From NCBI RefSeq assembly GCF_030159055.1, contig NZ_BQXQ01000005.1, positions 112,580 through 176,579 on the forward strand: a stretch of 64,000 nt of DNA, given 5' to 3'. This DNA is from Acidovorax sp. SUPP3334. Its GTDB lineage: Bacteria; Pseudomonadota; Gammaproteobacteria; Burkholderiales; Burkholderiaceae_C. This document shows positions 36,725 through 49,166 of this stretch, piece by piece. Under the pieces are notes generated by a model, which saw only the letters and a program-made list of their open reading frames with translations, made no database searches and had not been told where the DNA came from. The first letter of the stretch is position 1. Every line of letters begins with the position of its first letter. The position numbers and the translations under genes were made by a program.

Positions 36725-38122
36725 ATGCACGCACCACGCTCCCTCCATTTCCCGCGCCCAGCGCCTTCGCTGCCTGGTTGGTCCGCAGTGGCTCTGGCCT
36801 GCGCTCTGACCGCCTTGCTGGCGGGCTGCGGAGACACGGCGCAGTTGCCCCCCGAAGCCGGCATCGGTGCGTCGCCCACGCTGCCCGAGCCTCACAAGAC
36901 ACTCATCCCCACCGTTCATATCGCACCCGCCAAGGGCTGGCCGGACGGCATGCTGCCCACGCCCATGGCCGGCATGCAGGTCACGGCGCTGGCGAAAGGG
37001 CTGGACCACCCGCGCTGGGTGTACGTGCTGCCCAATGGCGACGTGCTGGTTGCGGAAAGCAACACCCCGGCCAAGCCCAAGGAAGATCAAGGCCTCGTGA
37101 AGAACGTGCGCAACTGGGTCATGGGCAAGGTCATGGGCCGCGCAGGCTCTGGCGCCCCTTCTGCCGACCGCATCACCTTGCTGCGCGATACCGATGGCGA
37201 CGGGGTGGCGGAAACGCGCAGCGTGTTCCTGCAGGGGCTGCATTCACCGTTCGGCATGGCGCTGGTGGGCGGCGATTTCTATGTGGCCAACACCGATGCT
37301 GTCGTGCGCTTTCCCTACACGGCGGGCCAGACCGCCATCACGGCGCAGGCCACGAAGGTGGTGGACCTGCCGGGGCTGCCGTTCAACCACCACTGGACCA
37401 AGAACCTCATCGCCAGTCCGGACGGCAACAAGCTTTACGTGACGGTCGGCTCCAACAGCAACGTGGCGGAAAACGGCATCGAAGCCGAAGAAGGCCGTGC
37501 CGCGATCTGGGAGGTGGACCGCGCAAGCGGCGCCCACCGCATCTTCGCCAGCGGCCTGCGCAACCCCAATGGCATGGGATGGGCGCCGGGCACCGGCGCG
37601 CTGTGGACGGTCGTGAACGAGCGCGACGAGATCGGCAGCGACCTCGTGCCCGACTACCTCACCTCGGTGAAGGACGGTGCTTTCTACGGCTGGCCCTACA
37701 GCTATTACGGCCAGCATGTCGATGTGCGGGTGCAGCCGCCCCAGCCTGACAAGGTGGCGAAAGCCGTTGCTCCCGACTACGCGCTGGGCAGCCATGTGGC
37801 ACCGCTGGGGCTCGCCTTCACCGGCGCATCGGCGGAGGCCGGCAAAGGCTTGCCCACTCAATGGTCGAACGGGGCCTTCGTCGGCCTGCACGGCTCGTGG
37901 AACCGCAAGCCCCGCAGCGGCTACAAGGTGGTTTTCGTGCCGTTCGAAAACGGCCAGCCCAAGGGCCTGCCGGTGGACGTGCTGACCGGATTCGTCAGCC
38001 AGGACGGCGATGCCTACGGCCGCCCGGTGGGCGTGGCGGTCGATGCGCGCGGTGGATTGCTGGTGGCCGATGACGTGGGCAACACGGTCTGGCGGGTGAG
38101 CGCGCAGACCGCCGCCAAATAA
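36725..38122 (+). CDS. PQQ/sorbosone-dehydrogenase-like lipoprotein
   Basis: 465 residues. A lipoprotein signal ends at LLAGC. The mature protein is a six-bladed propeller of the soluble glucose/sorbosone dehydrogenase family: [106 protein letters not shown] and [22 protein letters not shown]. Members oxidise sugars or aldehydes with PQQ; many have no proven activity. It may provide sugar acids for the island. It is the last gene of the plus-strand run. Confidence 0.88.
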   Translation: MHAPRSLHFPRPAPSLPGWSAVALACALTALLAGCGDTAQLPPEAGIGASPTLPEPHKTLIPTVHIAPAKGWPDGMLPTPMAGMQVTALAKGLDHPRWVYVLPNGDVLVAESNTPAKPKEDQGLVKNVRNWVMGKVMGRAGSGAPSADRITLLRDTDGDGVAETRSVFLQGLHSPFGMALVGGDFYVANTDAVVRFPYTAGQTAITAQATKVVDLPGLPFNHHWTKNLIASPDGNKLYVTVGSNSNVAENGIEAEEGRAAIWEVDRASGAHRIFASGLRNPNGMGWAPGTGALWTVVNERDEIGSDLVPDYLTSVKDGAFYGWPYSYYGQHVDVRVQPPQPDKVAKAVAPDYALGSHVAPLGLAFTGASAEAGKGLPTQWSNGAFVGLHGSWNRKPRSGYKVVFVPFENGQPKGLPVDVLTGFVSQDGDAYGRPVGVAVDARGGLLVADDVGNTVWRVSAQTAAK

Positions 38123-38140
38123 CGCAGGCCCCGTTCGGCA

Positions 38141-38242
38141 TCAGCCCTCTACCGACTCCACCAGATCGAACGTGGCATCGCCCGCATGGGTCGCGACGAA
38201 GGTGGTCGCGGAATGTGCGGGGTGCGTAGCGGTGGTGTCCAT
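38141..38242 (-). CDS. 33-residue small ORF after the PhyH gene
   Basis: Encodes MDTTATHPAHSATTFVATHAGD and ends DLVESVEG. An excellent ribosome-binding site (AAAGGAGA) lies 9 nt before its ATG, and it begins 23 bp after the dioxygenase stop, so it should be translated from the same mRNA. Thr/His/Ala-rich first half and acidic C-terminus. No family is recognised. It could be a small functional protein, a peptide precursor, or the stub of a lost gene. Confidence 0.5.
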   Translation of the reverse strand: MDTTATHPAHSATTFVATHAGDATFDLVESVEG

Positions 38243-38265
38243 GCGGCCCGTCTCCTTTTGTGTGC

Positions 38266-39309
38266 TCAACGCCAGTTCGGGTGAATTGTCAATTCGGCAG
38301 GGAACATGTTGATGTACTGCACCAGGCGGGGCAGGGCGCCCCGGTTCGGGCTGGCGCCGTGGGGCAGCGCCTGGTGCCAGATGACCAGGTCGCCTGCGCC
38401 CGCTCCGATGGCCCTTGCGCCCAGGGCGGAAAAGTCCTGGCTGCGAGGGGCCGCCCCCTGCGGCAGGTCGGCCAGCCAATCGCCGATCTTGCGGTGAAAG
38501 CCCGGCACCACGGTGAGGGCGCCTTGCTCCGGTGGCGTATCCGTCAGGTAAAGGATGCCCTGGGTGCTGAAAGGAATGGGCTGCTCCAGGCTCACGTCCC
38601 AATGCAGGCCCTGGCCGCCATACGGATGGCCCGGGCGCTCGGGCACGTTGAAGCCGCAGCGGTCGGTGGTGCGCCACAGGTCCGCAGTGCCCCACAGTTG
38701 CGCGAAGACCTTGTGAATGCGCGGCGAACGGCGGTTCCGCTCGAAGGCCGGGTGCTGAAACCGCTGCACCATGATGTTGCGGGGCGCTTTGGCATACCAG
38801 GACTCCACGTCGTGCGGCAATGCGCCCACGGTGTCCCAGACCGCCTGGGCGGCCTCGGCGCTGTCGGCGGCGGACACCGCTTCGCGCACGATCACGAAGC
38901 CGTGCTCATTCCAGCAAGCCAGGTCGTCGGCGTCGAGCACCGGCGCCGCGGCATCGATCTGCGCATGCAGTCGCGCGACGGCTTCAGGGGCCGGGCCGCC
39001 GTCCACCAGCGCCTGGATTCGGGCGATCGTGCTGGCATCGGGCTGACCGGCCGTGCGCACGATCCAGTCCTCGAAGGTGGCAAAGTCCTGCGCTTCTCTC
39101 AGGGCGTAGTGCATCGTCTGCTCCAGTCCCAGGCCGAGTGCTCCGAGCACGATCTGCGTGCGGTGGAACTCGTTGTCGCCATCGACGGCACGGCCCTTGC
39201 GCGCCGCCCTCCAGCGGGACCAGCAGCGCTTGAGATAGGGCACCTGCAGGGCGCCGCGTTCCGAGGCGGCGCAGAGGGAGTCGGGGGAGGTCAGGGTGGG
39301 AAGCGGCAT
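38266..39309 (-). CDS. phytanoyl-CoA dioxygenase (PhyH)-family oxygenase
   Basis: 347 residues from MPLPTLTSP at 39309. A Fe(II)/2-oxoglutarate-dependent oxygenase fold: the first His and Asp ligands are in GQGLHWDVSL, and the distal His and 2-oxoglutarate Arg region is in WHQALPHGASPNRGALPRLVQYINMF. An unusual 120-residue N-terminal helical region precedes the oxygenase core. The substrate is unknown. It is followed by a 33-residue ORF with its own strong ribosome-binding site and preceded by hipA on the same strand. Confidence 0.85.
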   Translation of the reverse strand: MPLPTLTSPDSLCAASERGALQVPYLKRCWSRWRAARKGRAVDGDNEFHRTQIVLGALGLGLEQTMHYALREAQDFATFEDWIVRTAGQPDASTIARIQALVDGGPAPEAVARLHAQIDAAAPVLDADDLACWNEHGFVIVREAVSAADSAEAAQAVWDTVGALPHDVESWYAKAPRNIMVQRFQHPAFERNRRSPRIHKVFAQLWGTADLWRTTDRCGFNVPERPGHPYGGQGLHWDVSLEQPIPFSTQGILYLTDTPPEQGALTVVPGFHRKIGDWLADLPQGAAPRSQDFSALGARAIGAGAGDLVIWHQALPHGASPNRGALPRLVQYINMFPAELTIHPNWR

Positions 39310-39447
39310 GCAGATGATCGACAAGCGAAGGCGAAGGGTGAGAGACGCCCAAAGGCCGCGAGCGTCTTTCCACCTTTTTATCAGGCGGTGCGGCGGCGGC
39401 CAACCGGTCAATCCCGGGGAACTGGGCAGGGGCTGCTCTGGCCGACT

Positions 39448-40761
39448 TCAAACACGCGCCAGGGCCACTCCACCCGCCAGCCGCTCCTGGACTGCCCGCT
39501 GCATGGCGGGTGGAGCCTGGAGCAGGTGCGCGGGCCATTCGCGCTGTGCCTGGTGTACCAGTTCGCGCAACAGCGCCAGGTGCCGGGGCGCACGCATCAG
39601 CCCTGCCGATTTGATCAGCGCCTCCATGTCGTCCCAGGAAAAGGCCCGCAGCGTGCGGTCGATGGCCCGGTTCACCGCGTATTGGTTCTCTGGCGTCCCT
39701 TCGAAGAAAGCGGCGACGCAGACGGGGTCGTACAGCGGCGCCAGTTGGGGCGCGTGCCCGTCCGGATAGACGAGCGCCCAGTTTTTCAGGTGTGCATCGG
39801 TGTTGCCCATCAGGATGAAGGCCACCATGCGTGCCAGGAACTCGCGCGTGTCCTGAACCGGCTGGTGGCTCAGGCGGTCGAGCACGCGCAGCATGGTGGC
39901 GTAGTCCTGCACGATGCCCTTGCCGTACTTCTGCCGGGGCGCATAGCCGAGCACCTGGTTGAACTCCTCCATGTGCACCCGCTCGCCGCCGGGCAGGTGG
40001 TCGAAGCGCTGCACGGCCAGGATGTCGTCGAATGGCACGGCTTCCGGCAATTCGGCGTCGGCACGGGTGACGATGCTCGCCTCGGCGCAATCCAGCCCGA
40101 GCGCTTTGCACAGCTGGTAGCCGGCGTATTCGTTCGCAACCAGGTCCGGGTGGGCACTGGTGGGCAATTTCAGGATCACGCTGCCAGCAGCCCCCTTGCG
40201 CTGCACGCGGTATCGGCGGCCTTCCTGGACGGCGCTGAACTTGGTCACCACGCCAGGCAGCGATGCGGCGTCTTCCACGGGGTATTCGACGAAGCCGGGC
40301 TCCAGCACATCCAGCCCCTGCGTGGTGTGCCAATGGCGCACCACGTCAGGCACGCCTTCCTGCGCCGGCACGGGTTCGACCTCGAGCGCGCCCATCAGGT
40401 CGCGCCCCGCGGCAGCGAGCAGTTCGAACTCGTCGTCGGGGCTGCAGCGGCGCTCCCGGGCCAGGCGTTCGCGGTTGTGCCCCTCGGGCAGCAGGTTTTG
40501 AAAGTACACCGGCCAGCGCCCGTCGGTGCGCACCAGGCGGCTGTCGCGTGCCGAGGCCAGGATCTGCCGCGTGGCGGCTTCCGTGTCGCCGCGGTAGCTG
40601 AGCGAGAGGGTGGGGCGTTCGGGGTCGTCGATGTAGCTGCCGTCAAACGACACCCGCAGGATGTCCCCGTATTGGGACAGGTAGCCGATCGGAAGGCGAC
40701 CTCCGCCCTGGCGGGCCGGGCGGTGCAGGTAAAGGCGCAGGTAGCGGATGGAGGTGCTCAT
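39448..40761 (-). CDS. hipA: HipA-family serine/threonine kinase toxin
   Basis: 437 residues, the normal HipA length. The N-terminal domain includes PVYFQNLLPEGHNRERLA. Kinase motifs are VTKFSAVQEGRRYRVQ (P-loop equivalent), VILKLP (ATP Lys), NEYAGYQLCKALGL, the catalytic FILMGNTDAHLKNWAL and metal-binding LAPLYDPV, so all key residues appear intact. HipA of E. coli phosphorylates GltX and causes persistence. It is paired with a HipB-like antitoxin 22 bp upstream. Confidence 0.92.
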   Translation of the reverse strand: MSTSIRYLRLYLHRPARQGGGRLPIGYLSQYGDILRVSFDGSYIDDPERPTLSLSYRGDTEAATRQILASARDSRLVRTDGRWPVYFQNLLPEGHNRERLARERRCSPDDEFELLAAAGRDLMGALEVEPVPAQEGVPDVVRHWHTTQGLDVLEPGFVEYPVEDAASLPGVVTKFSAVQEGRRYRVQRKGAAGSVILKLPTSAHPDLVANEYAGYQLCKALGLDCAEASIVTRADAELPEAVPFDDILAVQRFDHLPGGERVHMEEFNQVLGYAPRQKYGKGIVQDYATMLRVLDRLSHQPVQDTREFLARMVAFILMGNTDAHLKNWALVYPDGHAPQLAPLYDPVCVAAFFEGTPENQYAVNRAIDRTLRAFSWDDMEALIKSAGLMRAPRHLALLRELVHQAQREWPAHLLQAPPAMQRAVQERLAGGVALARV

Positions 40762-40783
40762 GGCAGCTCAGCGGGCCCGCATG

Positions 40784-41092
40784 TCAGCTTTCTGTGCGAA
40801 GGCGGTCGATGACCGACGGGGGGGCATCCACGCCCTCCGGCTGCCCGAGAAATCTGCCGCCCGACTGGATGAAGGCTTGCAGGCTGGGCCGCAGGCTGCT
40901 GGGCACGGCGATGATGTCCATTCCCAATACCCTGGCCATTTCGGCCAGCGTGGAATAACGGGGATCGAGATCCCCCGCTTCGGTGCGTTGCACGGTCATG
41001 CGCGACAGGCCGGCCTGTTCGGCCAATTGCGCTTGCGTGAAGTGATTGGCTTTGCGAGCCAGGGCCAAACTTTGGATCAGATCGTTATTCAT
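40784..41092 (-). CDS. hipB: HipB-like XRE-family antitoxin/repressor
   Basis: 102 residues. A helix-turn-helix occupies about residues 8-65 (LARKANHFTQAQLAEQAGLSRMTVQRTEAGDLDPRYSTLAEMARVLGMDIIAVP). The C-terminal tail probably contacts HipA. As in known hip operons the antitoxin comes first. An AT-rich imperfect palindrome with TATACT and AGTATA arms (41102-41127) lies directly upstream and is the likely autoregulatory operator. Confidence 0.9.
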   Translation of the reverse strand: MNNDLIQSLALARKANHFTQAQLAEQAGLSRMTVQRTEAGDLDPRYSTLAEMARVLGMDIIAVPSSLRPSLQAFIQSGGRFLGQPEGVDAPPSVIDRLRTES

Positions 41093-41101
41093 GATCTTAT
41101 T

Positions 41102-41127
41102 TATACTCTTTTTTTAGAAAAAGTATA
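41102..41127. promoter_or_regulatory. probable HipB operator
   Basis: TATACT and AGTATA arms, extended inward by T5 and A5 runs, form an imperfect palindrome; a further AAGTAT lies 5 bp beyond. The region is far more AT-rich than its surroundings and adjoins the hipB start. Confidence 0.55.
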
Positions 41128-41231
41128 TTTTAAGTATCATAAACGGGTGCTGGCCAAGTCTTTGAGTCACTGGTTCGCCTGTGGTCCAAAGGCGCCGTAT
41201 GTAAAGCCGCCCACCCCACCCCGCGCGAAAC

Positions 41232-41447
41232 TTATGCGAAGGTATTGACCTGGGTGCCCAAAGCCCCCGAGGTCGCCAGACCCGGTTGGGGCATCGATTG
41301 CTTCATCGAGTCGATCAGCAGGGCGGCCGACGCCTCTTGCGTATCCAGCGCCTTTTTCAGCACCCGGATATTCAGCGCATCGGAGTTTTTCTGGCTGGCC
41401 ATGGCCGTGGCGGTGTTGACGACGGACTGGGAAAGCGTGACATCCAT
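41232..41447 (-). CDS. YjfB-family small protein (putative motility protein)
   Basis: 71 residues from MDVTLSQSVVNTATAMASQKNSDALNIRVLKKALDTQEASAALLIDSM with AGGAG upstream, ending GTQVNTFA. This is the typical pattern of the YjfB family, short helical proteins linked to motility by annotation only. The longer upstream frame is not conserved. It lies between hipB and the lipoamide-dehydrogenase-like gene. Confidence 0.8.
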   Translation of the reverse strand: MDVTLSQSVVNTATAMASQKNSDALNIRVLKKALDTQEASAALLIDSMKQSMPQPGLATSGALGTQVNTFA

Positions 41448-41544
41448 GGGAGGCTCCTGCAAAGGCCCCGGATGGGGCGAGGGGAAAGATCCCTTCTTTT
41501 CGGCACACCGGCGCGGAACTGAAGCACTCGGTTGCAGGGCATTT

Positions 41545-42957
41545 TCAATCGAGTGCGCTGGCCCCATAGGCCGAGCAGGCGGACAGGTCCGAATCGCTGA
41601 CACGGGGCAGGTGCGATGCCGCATCGCGCAGTGCCGTGCGCAGGCCTTCTTCCAGTACCGGGTGATAGAACGGCATGCGCAGCAGGTCCTGCACGGTGAG
41701 CGAGCGGTCGATGGCCAGCGCGATCAGATGCGCCATGTGCTCCCCGCTGGGCGCGCACATTTCAGAGCCCAGAATCCGGCCGGTTTCGCGCTCCGCATAC
41801 ACCTTCAGGCGCCCATGATTGTGCTGCGCTGCACGCGCCCGGCCCTGGCGGGAAAAGTCCACCGAGCCGGTCACGAAGTCGCCGTCTTTCAAGTCCTTCC
41901 AGCGGCTGCCGACCACCGCCGCATTCGGTTGCGTGAACACGATGGACAGGGGCGTGCGCCGGCGAAAGCCCTGGGGTTCGGCGGCGACGGCATTCAGAGC
42001 CGCGATGTGCCCTTCGTCAGAGGCTTCATGCAAAAGGGGCCTGCGGTCGTCGGCGTCGCCGGCCATGAACACGGACAGGCTGCCGATCTGCATGCTTCGC
42101 GAATCCACGGGCGGCTTGCCGTTTTCGTCCAGTTCCACCCCCAGCGTGTCGAGGCCCAGGTGTTCGATGTTGGGGCGCCGGCCCATGGCGGCGAGCACCT
42201 GGTCCACCACCACCGTCGCACTGCCGTTGCTCACTTCGATGCCGCCCGGCACTTCGCGCAGCCGGGCCTCGTCGCCCACGTTGACGACGAACTCTTCTTT
42301 CAGCAGCGCCTGCAGCGTTTCATGGATGTCGGGGTCGGACAACCCCGCCAAGGACGGCCCGGTGGAAAAGGCCGCGACTTCGACTCCCAGACGCGACAGG
42401 GCCTGCGCCAGTTCGGCACCCAGGGGGCCCAGCCCGATGACGGCGATGCGCGGCCCCAGCGTGGGCTGCTCGAAGAGCGTGTCAGTCGTCAGGATGCGGT
42501 CGCCGAAAGCCTGCCACTCTTGTGGAACGATGGGCCGTGAGCCGGTGGCGATGATGATGCTGCGCGCCTTGTAGGTCTGGCCATCCACCTCCACCGTGTC
42601 CGGGCCGCGCAGCCGCGCATGCCCCGAAATGCCCTGCTTGCCGACCGCCGAAGCCTTTTCCGTGCCCGCCACGAAGTCGTCTCGCAATGCGCGCACGCGT
42701 TGCAGCACGGCGGGCATATCGACCGAGAGGCCTTCCTTGCCGCAAATGCCGAAAGTCTCGAAAGCGTGCCGGCGGTGGTAGGCATTGGCCGCCTCGATCA
42801 GCATCTTGGAGGGCATGCAGCCCACGCGCGCGCAAGTGGTGCCCCAGGGCCCGTCGTTGACGATCAGCACGCGGTCGGTGCGCTTGCGCACTTCGCGCAA
42901 TGCAGCCAGTCCGGCCGATCCCGCGCCGATGATGATGGCGTCCAGGGGCTGGCTCAT
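41545..42957 (-). CDS. dihydrolipoamide-dehydrogenase-like flavoprotein
   Basis: 470 residues. The FAD site is DAIIIGAGSAGLAALREVRK, the redox disulfide is CARVGCMPSK (Cys-x4-Cys), the NAD(P) site is IAVIGLGPLGAELAQAL, the second FAD site is VFMAGDADDRRPLL, and the C-terminal His-Glu pair is FYHPVLEEGLRTAL. All catalytic parts are present. There is no E1/E2 dehydrogenase complex gene nearby, so this is probably a stand-alone pyridine nucleotide-disulfide oxidoreductase rather than the E3 of a complex. Confidence 0.88.
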   Translation of the reverse strand: MSQPLDAIIIGAGSAGLAALREVRKRTDRVLIVNDGPWGTTCARVGCMPSKMLIEAANAYHRRHAFETFGICGKEGLSVDMPAVLQRVRALRDDFVAGTEKASAVGKQGISGHARLRGPDTVEVDGQTYKARSIIIATGSRPIVPQEWQAFGDRILTTDTLFEQPTLGPRIAVIGLGPLGAELAQALSRLGVEVAAFSTGPSLAGLSDPDIHETLQALLKEEFVVNVGDEARLREVPGGIEVSNGSATVVVDQVLAAMGRRPNIEHLGLDTLGVELDENGKPPVDSRSMQIGSLSVFMAGDADDRRPLLHEASDEGHIAALNAVAAEPQGFRRRTPLSIVFTQPNAAVVGSRWKDLKDGDFVTGSVDFSRQGRARAAQHNHGRLKVYAERETGRILGSEMCAPSGEHMAHLIALAIDRSLTVQDLLRMPFYHPVLEEGLRTALRDAASHLPRVSDSDLSACSAYGASALD

Positions 42958-43047
42958 GGGTCGGTCTCCTCGCTTATTGGTAAGGCCCGAGTGTCCCCCG
43001 TGCCGGCCGCAAGGGCCTGTAGGTGCAGGGCACTTTCGGCCGGGTGG

Positions 43048-43635
43048 TCACGGAGCGATCCAGCCGATGCGCCCCTGGCAGGCATCGTTCAGGCGCTGCA
43101 CGAACGCCTCAGCCGCTGGCTGCGGCAGCTGAACGTGCAGGGTGACTTGCGATCCGTGTGCGACCTCGCCCAGCGTGGCGCCTATGGCGTCAATCTCTCG
43201 GCGGACCAAGCCCTCCAGCGCGTAGGGCACCTCGCAGCGAAGTGCCACCATGCGCTGCAGCGGCACCTTGTCGGCTTGCAGCAGTGCCTGCGCGATAGCG
43301 TCGGTATAGGCCCGAACCAATCCTCCCGCGCCCAGCTTGACGCCCCCGAAGTAGCGCACCACCGTGGCCAGCACGCCCTCCAGATCTTGGTGGCGCAGCA
43401 CCTCCAGCATCGGCCTGCCGGCGGTGCCGCTCGGTTCGCCGTCGTCCACCGCGGCCGACTGCCCGCCCGCCAGAAGGGCCCAGCAGATGTGGGCCGCCCC
43501 TGGGTGGGCCTGCCACATCGCATCGACCATCGCCTGCGCCGAAGCCCGGTCGGCCATGGTCTGTACGCAGCCGATGAACCGGCTCTTCTTGATGACGAGT
43601 TCGCTGTGGACGGGGTTTCGCAGGGTGCTTGGCAT
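43048..43635 (-). CDS. yigZ: YigZ/IMPACT-family protein
   Basis: 195 residues from MPSTLRNPVHSELVIKKSRFIGCV. The N-terminal IMPACT/UPF0029 domain carries AHICWALLAGG, DDGEPSGTAGRPMLEVLRHQDLEGVLATVVRYFGGVKLGAGGLVRAY, the family's strongest signature. A C-terminal DUF1949-type ferredoxin-like domain follows. Cellular role is not established; eukaryotic IMPACT regulates the Gcn2 pathway. The upstream extension of the frame is not conserved. Confidence 0.92.
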   Translation of the reverse strand: MPSTLRNPVHSELVIKKSRFIGCVQTMADRASAQAMVDAMWQAHPGAAHICWALLAGGQSAAVDDGEPSGTAGRPMLEVLRHQDLEGVLATVVRYFGGVKLGAGGLVRAYTDAIAQALLQADKVPLQRMVALRCEVPYALEGLVRREIDAIGATLGEVAHGSQVTLHVQLPQPAAEAFVQRLNDACQGRIGWIAP

Positions 43636-43718
43636 GGGGCGACGGAGCTTACTGCACGCACGCATCTCGCCAACAGGCACATCGCCTGCGGCCCGAGCTG
43701 ACCCACGTTCTGAACGCC

Positions 43719-43880
43719 ATGGCCTTGCCCGCCGCCGCTGGCGACGCCGACCTGCCGGCCCACCGGGCAGGCGTCTGGCAACTGGCCGGGCCCGCCTGGG
43801 GGCTGGAGTTGCATTCTCCCTACGGCGACCCTCCCGCCCCCGACCTGGACCAGCGCGTGCGGGCATCCGGCGAGTGGTGA
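43719..43880 (+). CDS. doubtful small ORF between yigZ and ygiQ
   Basis: A 53-codon frame MALPAAAGDADLPAHRAGVWQLAGPAWGLELHSPYGDPP that ends in GEW. No ribosome-binding site is visible and no family is recognised. It is kept because the 369-bp gap 43636-44004 has nothing else and the composition is protein-like. It may be a gene remnant or chance. Confidence 0.2.
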   Translation: MALPAAAGDADLPAHRAGVWQLAGPAWGLELHSPYGDPPAPDLDQRVRASGEW

Positions 43881-44004
43881 ATGGCGGGCATAAACCGGCT
43901 GCCATCGGAGGAAACGCGATGGCGGGCCGGGCAGGCCTTGGCCCTTGTTTCGACATGGAAGGCCCAAGCGCCTAAAATCGCGGCTTCCCCACGCCTTGCC
44001 CTCC

Positions 44005-46446
<2,442 letters not shown>

Positions 46447-49166
46447 CCGCCCTGGCGGCCCGTCCCCGCGCGCTGGGGGCGGCGCATGCGGCATCGGCTC
46501 CGGCCGGCTGATGGCATGGCCCTGGGCATAGTCCACGCCCATGGCGCGCAGTCCTTCCAGGATGGCCGGGGTTTCGGCGAACTCGGCGATGGTGCGCTTG
46601 CCCATCACGTGGCCGATGTGGTTGATCATCTCCACCATCGCCCGGTTGGCGGAGTCTTCCAGCATGTCGCGCACCAGCGCGCCGTCGATCTTCAAGAAGT
46701 CCACCGGCAAGTGGCGCAAGTAGGTGAAGGACGACATGCCCGAACCGAAATCGTCGAGCGCGAAATGGCAGCCTTGCTGCTTGAGTTCGCGGATCAGATG
46801 AATGGCGTTGGGCAGATAGGCGATGGCCGCGGTTTCCGTCACCTCGAAGCACAACTGGTCGGCTGGCACACCGTAGCGTGCCATCTGCTCGCGCAGGTAT
46901 TGCAGAAGGCTCTCGTCGCCCACGCTCATACCGGACAGGTTGATGGCGCACAGCGTGATGGGCCTGGCGTCCGGCTGCAGCCGCCGCGCGGCCAGTGCGG
47001 CGAACGTGTGTTCGACCACCCAGCGGTCCAGCGCCTGGGCCAGGCCGAATCGCTCCGCCGCCGGCACGAATTCGCCGGGTGAAATCGACTGGCCGCCTTC
47101 GCCCTGCAACCGCAGCAGCACTTCCACATGCAGACCGCCTCCATCGGGTGCCGCGCGCAGCGGCGCGATCTCCTGCATGTAAAGCTGAAAGCGGTTTTGC
47201 TCCAGCGCCTGCCGGATGCGTTGCACCCAGTGCATGTCGTCCAGGTGGCGCGACATCGCGGCGTCTTGCGACTGGTAGACATACACCGTGTTGCGCCCGC
47301 GCTCCTTGGCGCCGTAGCAGGCCATGTCCGCCACGCGCAGCACTTCCTGCAGGCTGGTGAGGTCGGCGGTCAGGTGCACCAGGCCGATGCTCAGGCCCGT
47401 GCGCAGCGTGCGCGGGCCCCAGGCCAGCCGCAACTCCTGGGCGTGGTGGCGGATCTGCTCGGCGATCTGCTCGGCCACCTGGGGCGGGCAGCCTTGCAGC
47501 AACACGCCGAACTCGTCGCCCCCTAGGCGCGCCAGGGTGTCGCCTTCGCGCAGGCCGCGCTGCAGCATGCGGCAGACCTCCCGCAGCATCTCGTCGCCCG
47601 CAGGGTGGCCGCAGGTGTCGTTGATCACCTTGAACTGGTCCAGATCGATGTACAGCAGCGCCCCCGCCACTTCCGAAGCGCGGGGCCTGGCCAGCAGCTG
47701 CGCCAGGCGGCGCTCGAACTCGCGGCGATTTACCAGGCCGGTGAGCGTGTCGTGGCTCGCCTGCCAGGCGAGCTGCTCCAGGTATTGCTGTTCGCGCGTC
47801 ACGTCGTGCAGCACCAGCACGGCGCCCGCCAGCTGCCCCTGATTCATGAGTGGCGAGCCGACGAGCGTGACCGGCACGGTGGTGGCATCCGGCCGCACGA
47901 TCCGGTGCGGGCGCTCGTCGTGCTGCGCCGCGTTGCCATGCAGCGCGCGTTCCAGCAACTGCGCGGTGCTCTGCAGGGTCGCGTCAGTGCCGTCGAGTCC
48001 GTCAACGGCACCCGCACCCACGCCATCGGCGTCTCCAGGCCGGTCGCGGTGGCCGACATGCAGCAGTTCGGCCAGGGGCATGCCCACGCTGGCTTCCCGG
48101 GTGCGGGCCAGCAGGCTTTCCGCAGCGGGGTTCATGTAGCGCACGTTGCCTTGCAGATCCGTGGTGACGATGCCGTCGCCGATGGCCGCCAGCGTGGTGC
48201 GCGCCTGTTCGCGTTCGGCCTCCAGCGTGGCTTCGACCTGGCGGCGCTGGCCCATCAGTTGGCGCGTGTGGGCGATGGTCAGCGCGATCAGCGCGGCGAC
48301 CGTGGCCACGTTCAGCCACAGCAGCCAGCCCATGATGCGCCGCGAGCTTTCACCCATGGCGGCGCTGAAATCGGTCGCCGCCGGCGTCACGCCCACATCG
48401 ATCTCGTCCACCTGCCGCTGCCAGCGTTGCACCCGGTCCGGGGTCACGCCGCCAGCCATGTACCCGGCGCGAATCTCGCGCGACAGCGTGTCCAGCCGCA
48501 GCAGGTATTCGTCGCCTTGCATCCAGTGGTGGATCGGCTCGCGAAGGATCTCGTAGTCGCGAAACAGGTGCAGCATCCAGATCAGCCCGGGGACGTCGCT
48601 GGGGTGGTTGCCGCCGCGCAGGAAGGCCTCGCGCGCTCCCGCCAGATCGGGGTCGGGTGCCTCGATCAGCAGGCGCGCCTCGCGGTCGGCCATGGGAACC
48701 TGCAGCGATTGCTGGAATTGTTCGTACAGCCGACCCTCGCCGGTCGCGACGTACTGGCCGAGGTGGTGGATCGCGTCTTTCTGCCCTTTGGTCCACTGGC
48801 TCTCGCCGGCCACGAAGGCGCGCACCGTGGAGAGCACGTAGAGGCTTGCGGACGCCACGACGGCTTGCAGGATCAGGATGGCGATGAACGGCCCGGCGAG
48901 TCCGGACGTCCAGGGGCGCCGACGGAGACCTTGCAGTGGGCGCGGCGCGTCCATGCGGTCACCGGGATACGGCATGGCGGCTGACGGAAGGCCGCCGAAG
49001 AATGGCCGCGGCGGGCGCTACCGCTGCGCAGGGAAAGCATCCGGCAGACGAAGCGGTAAGACAGGCCATGGCCGCACTATATCGACAGGGGCGGCAAAGG
49101 CCAAGGCGGCCAAACCCCCGAATGCCGTGCGGCACGGGGGCAGGGCGCCCCCGGCTCGGCCGTGTC

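Noticed and set aside
38141..38695. 184-codon minus-strand frame extending through the PhyH gene end
   Set aside because: It is out of frame with the dioxygenase; only its last 33 codons, with their own ribosome-binding site, are retained.
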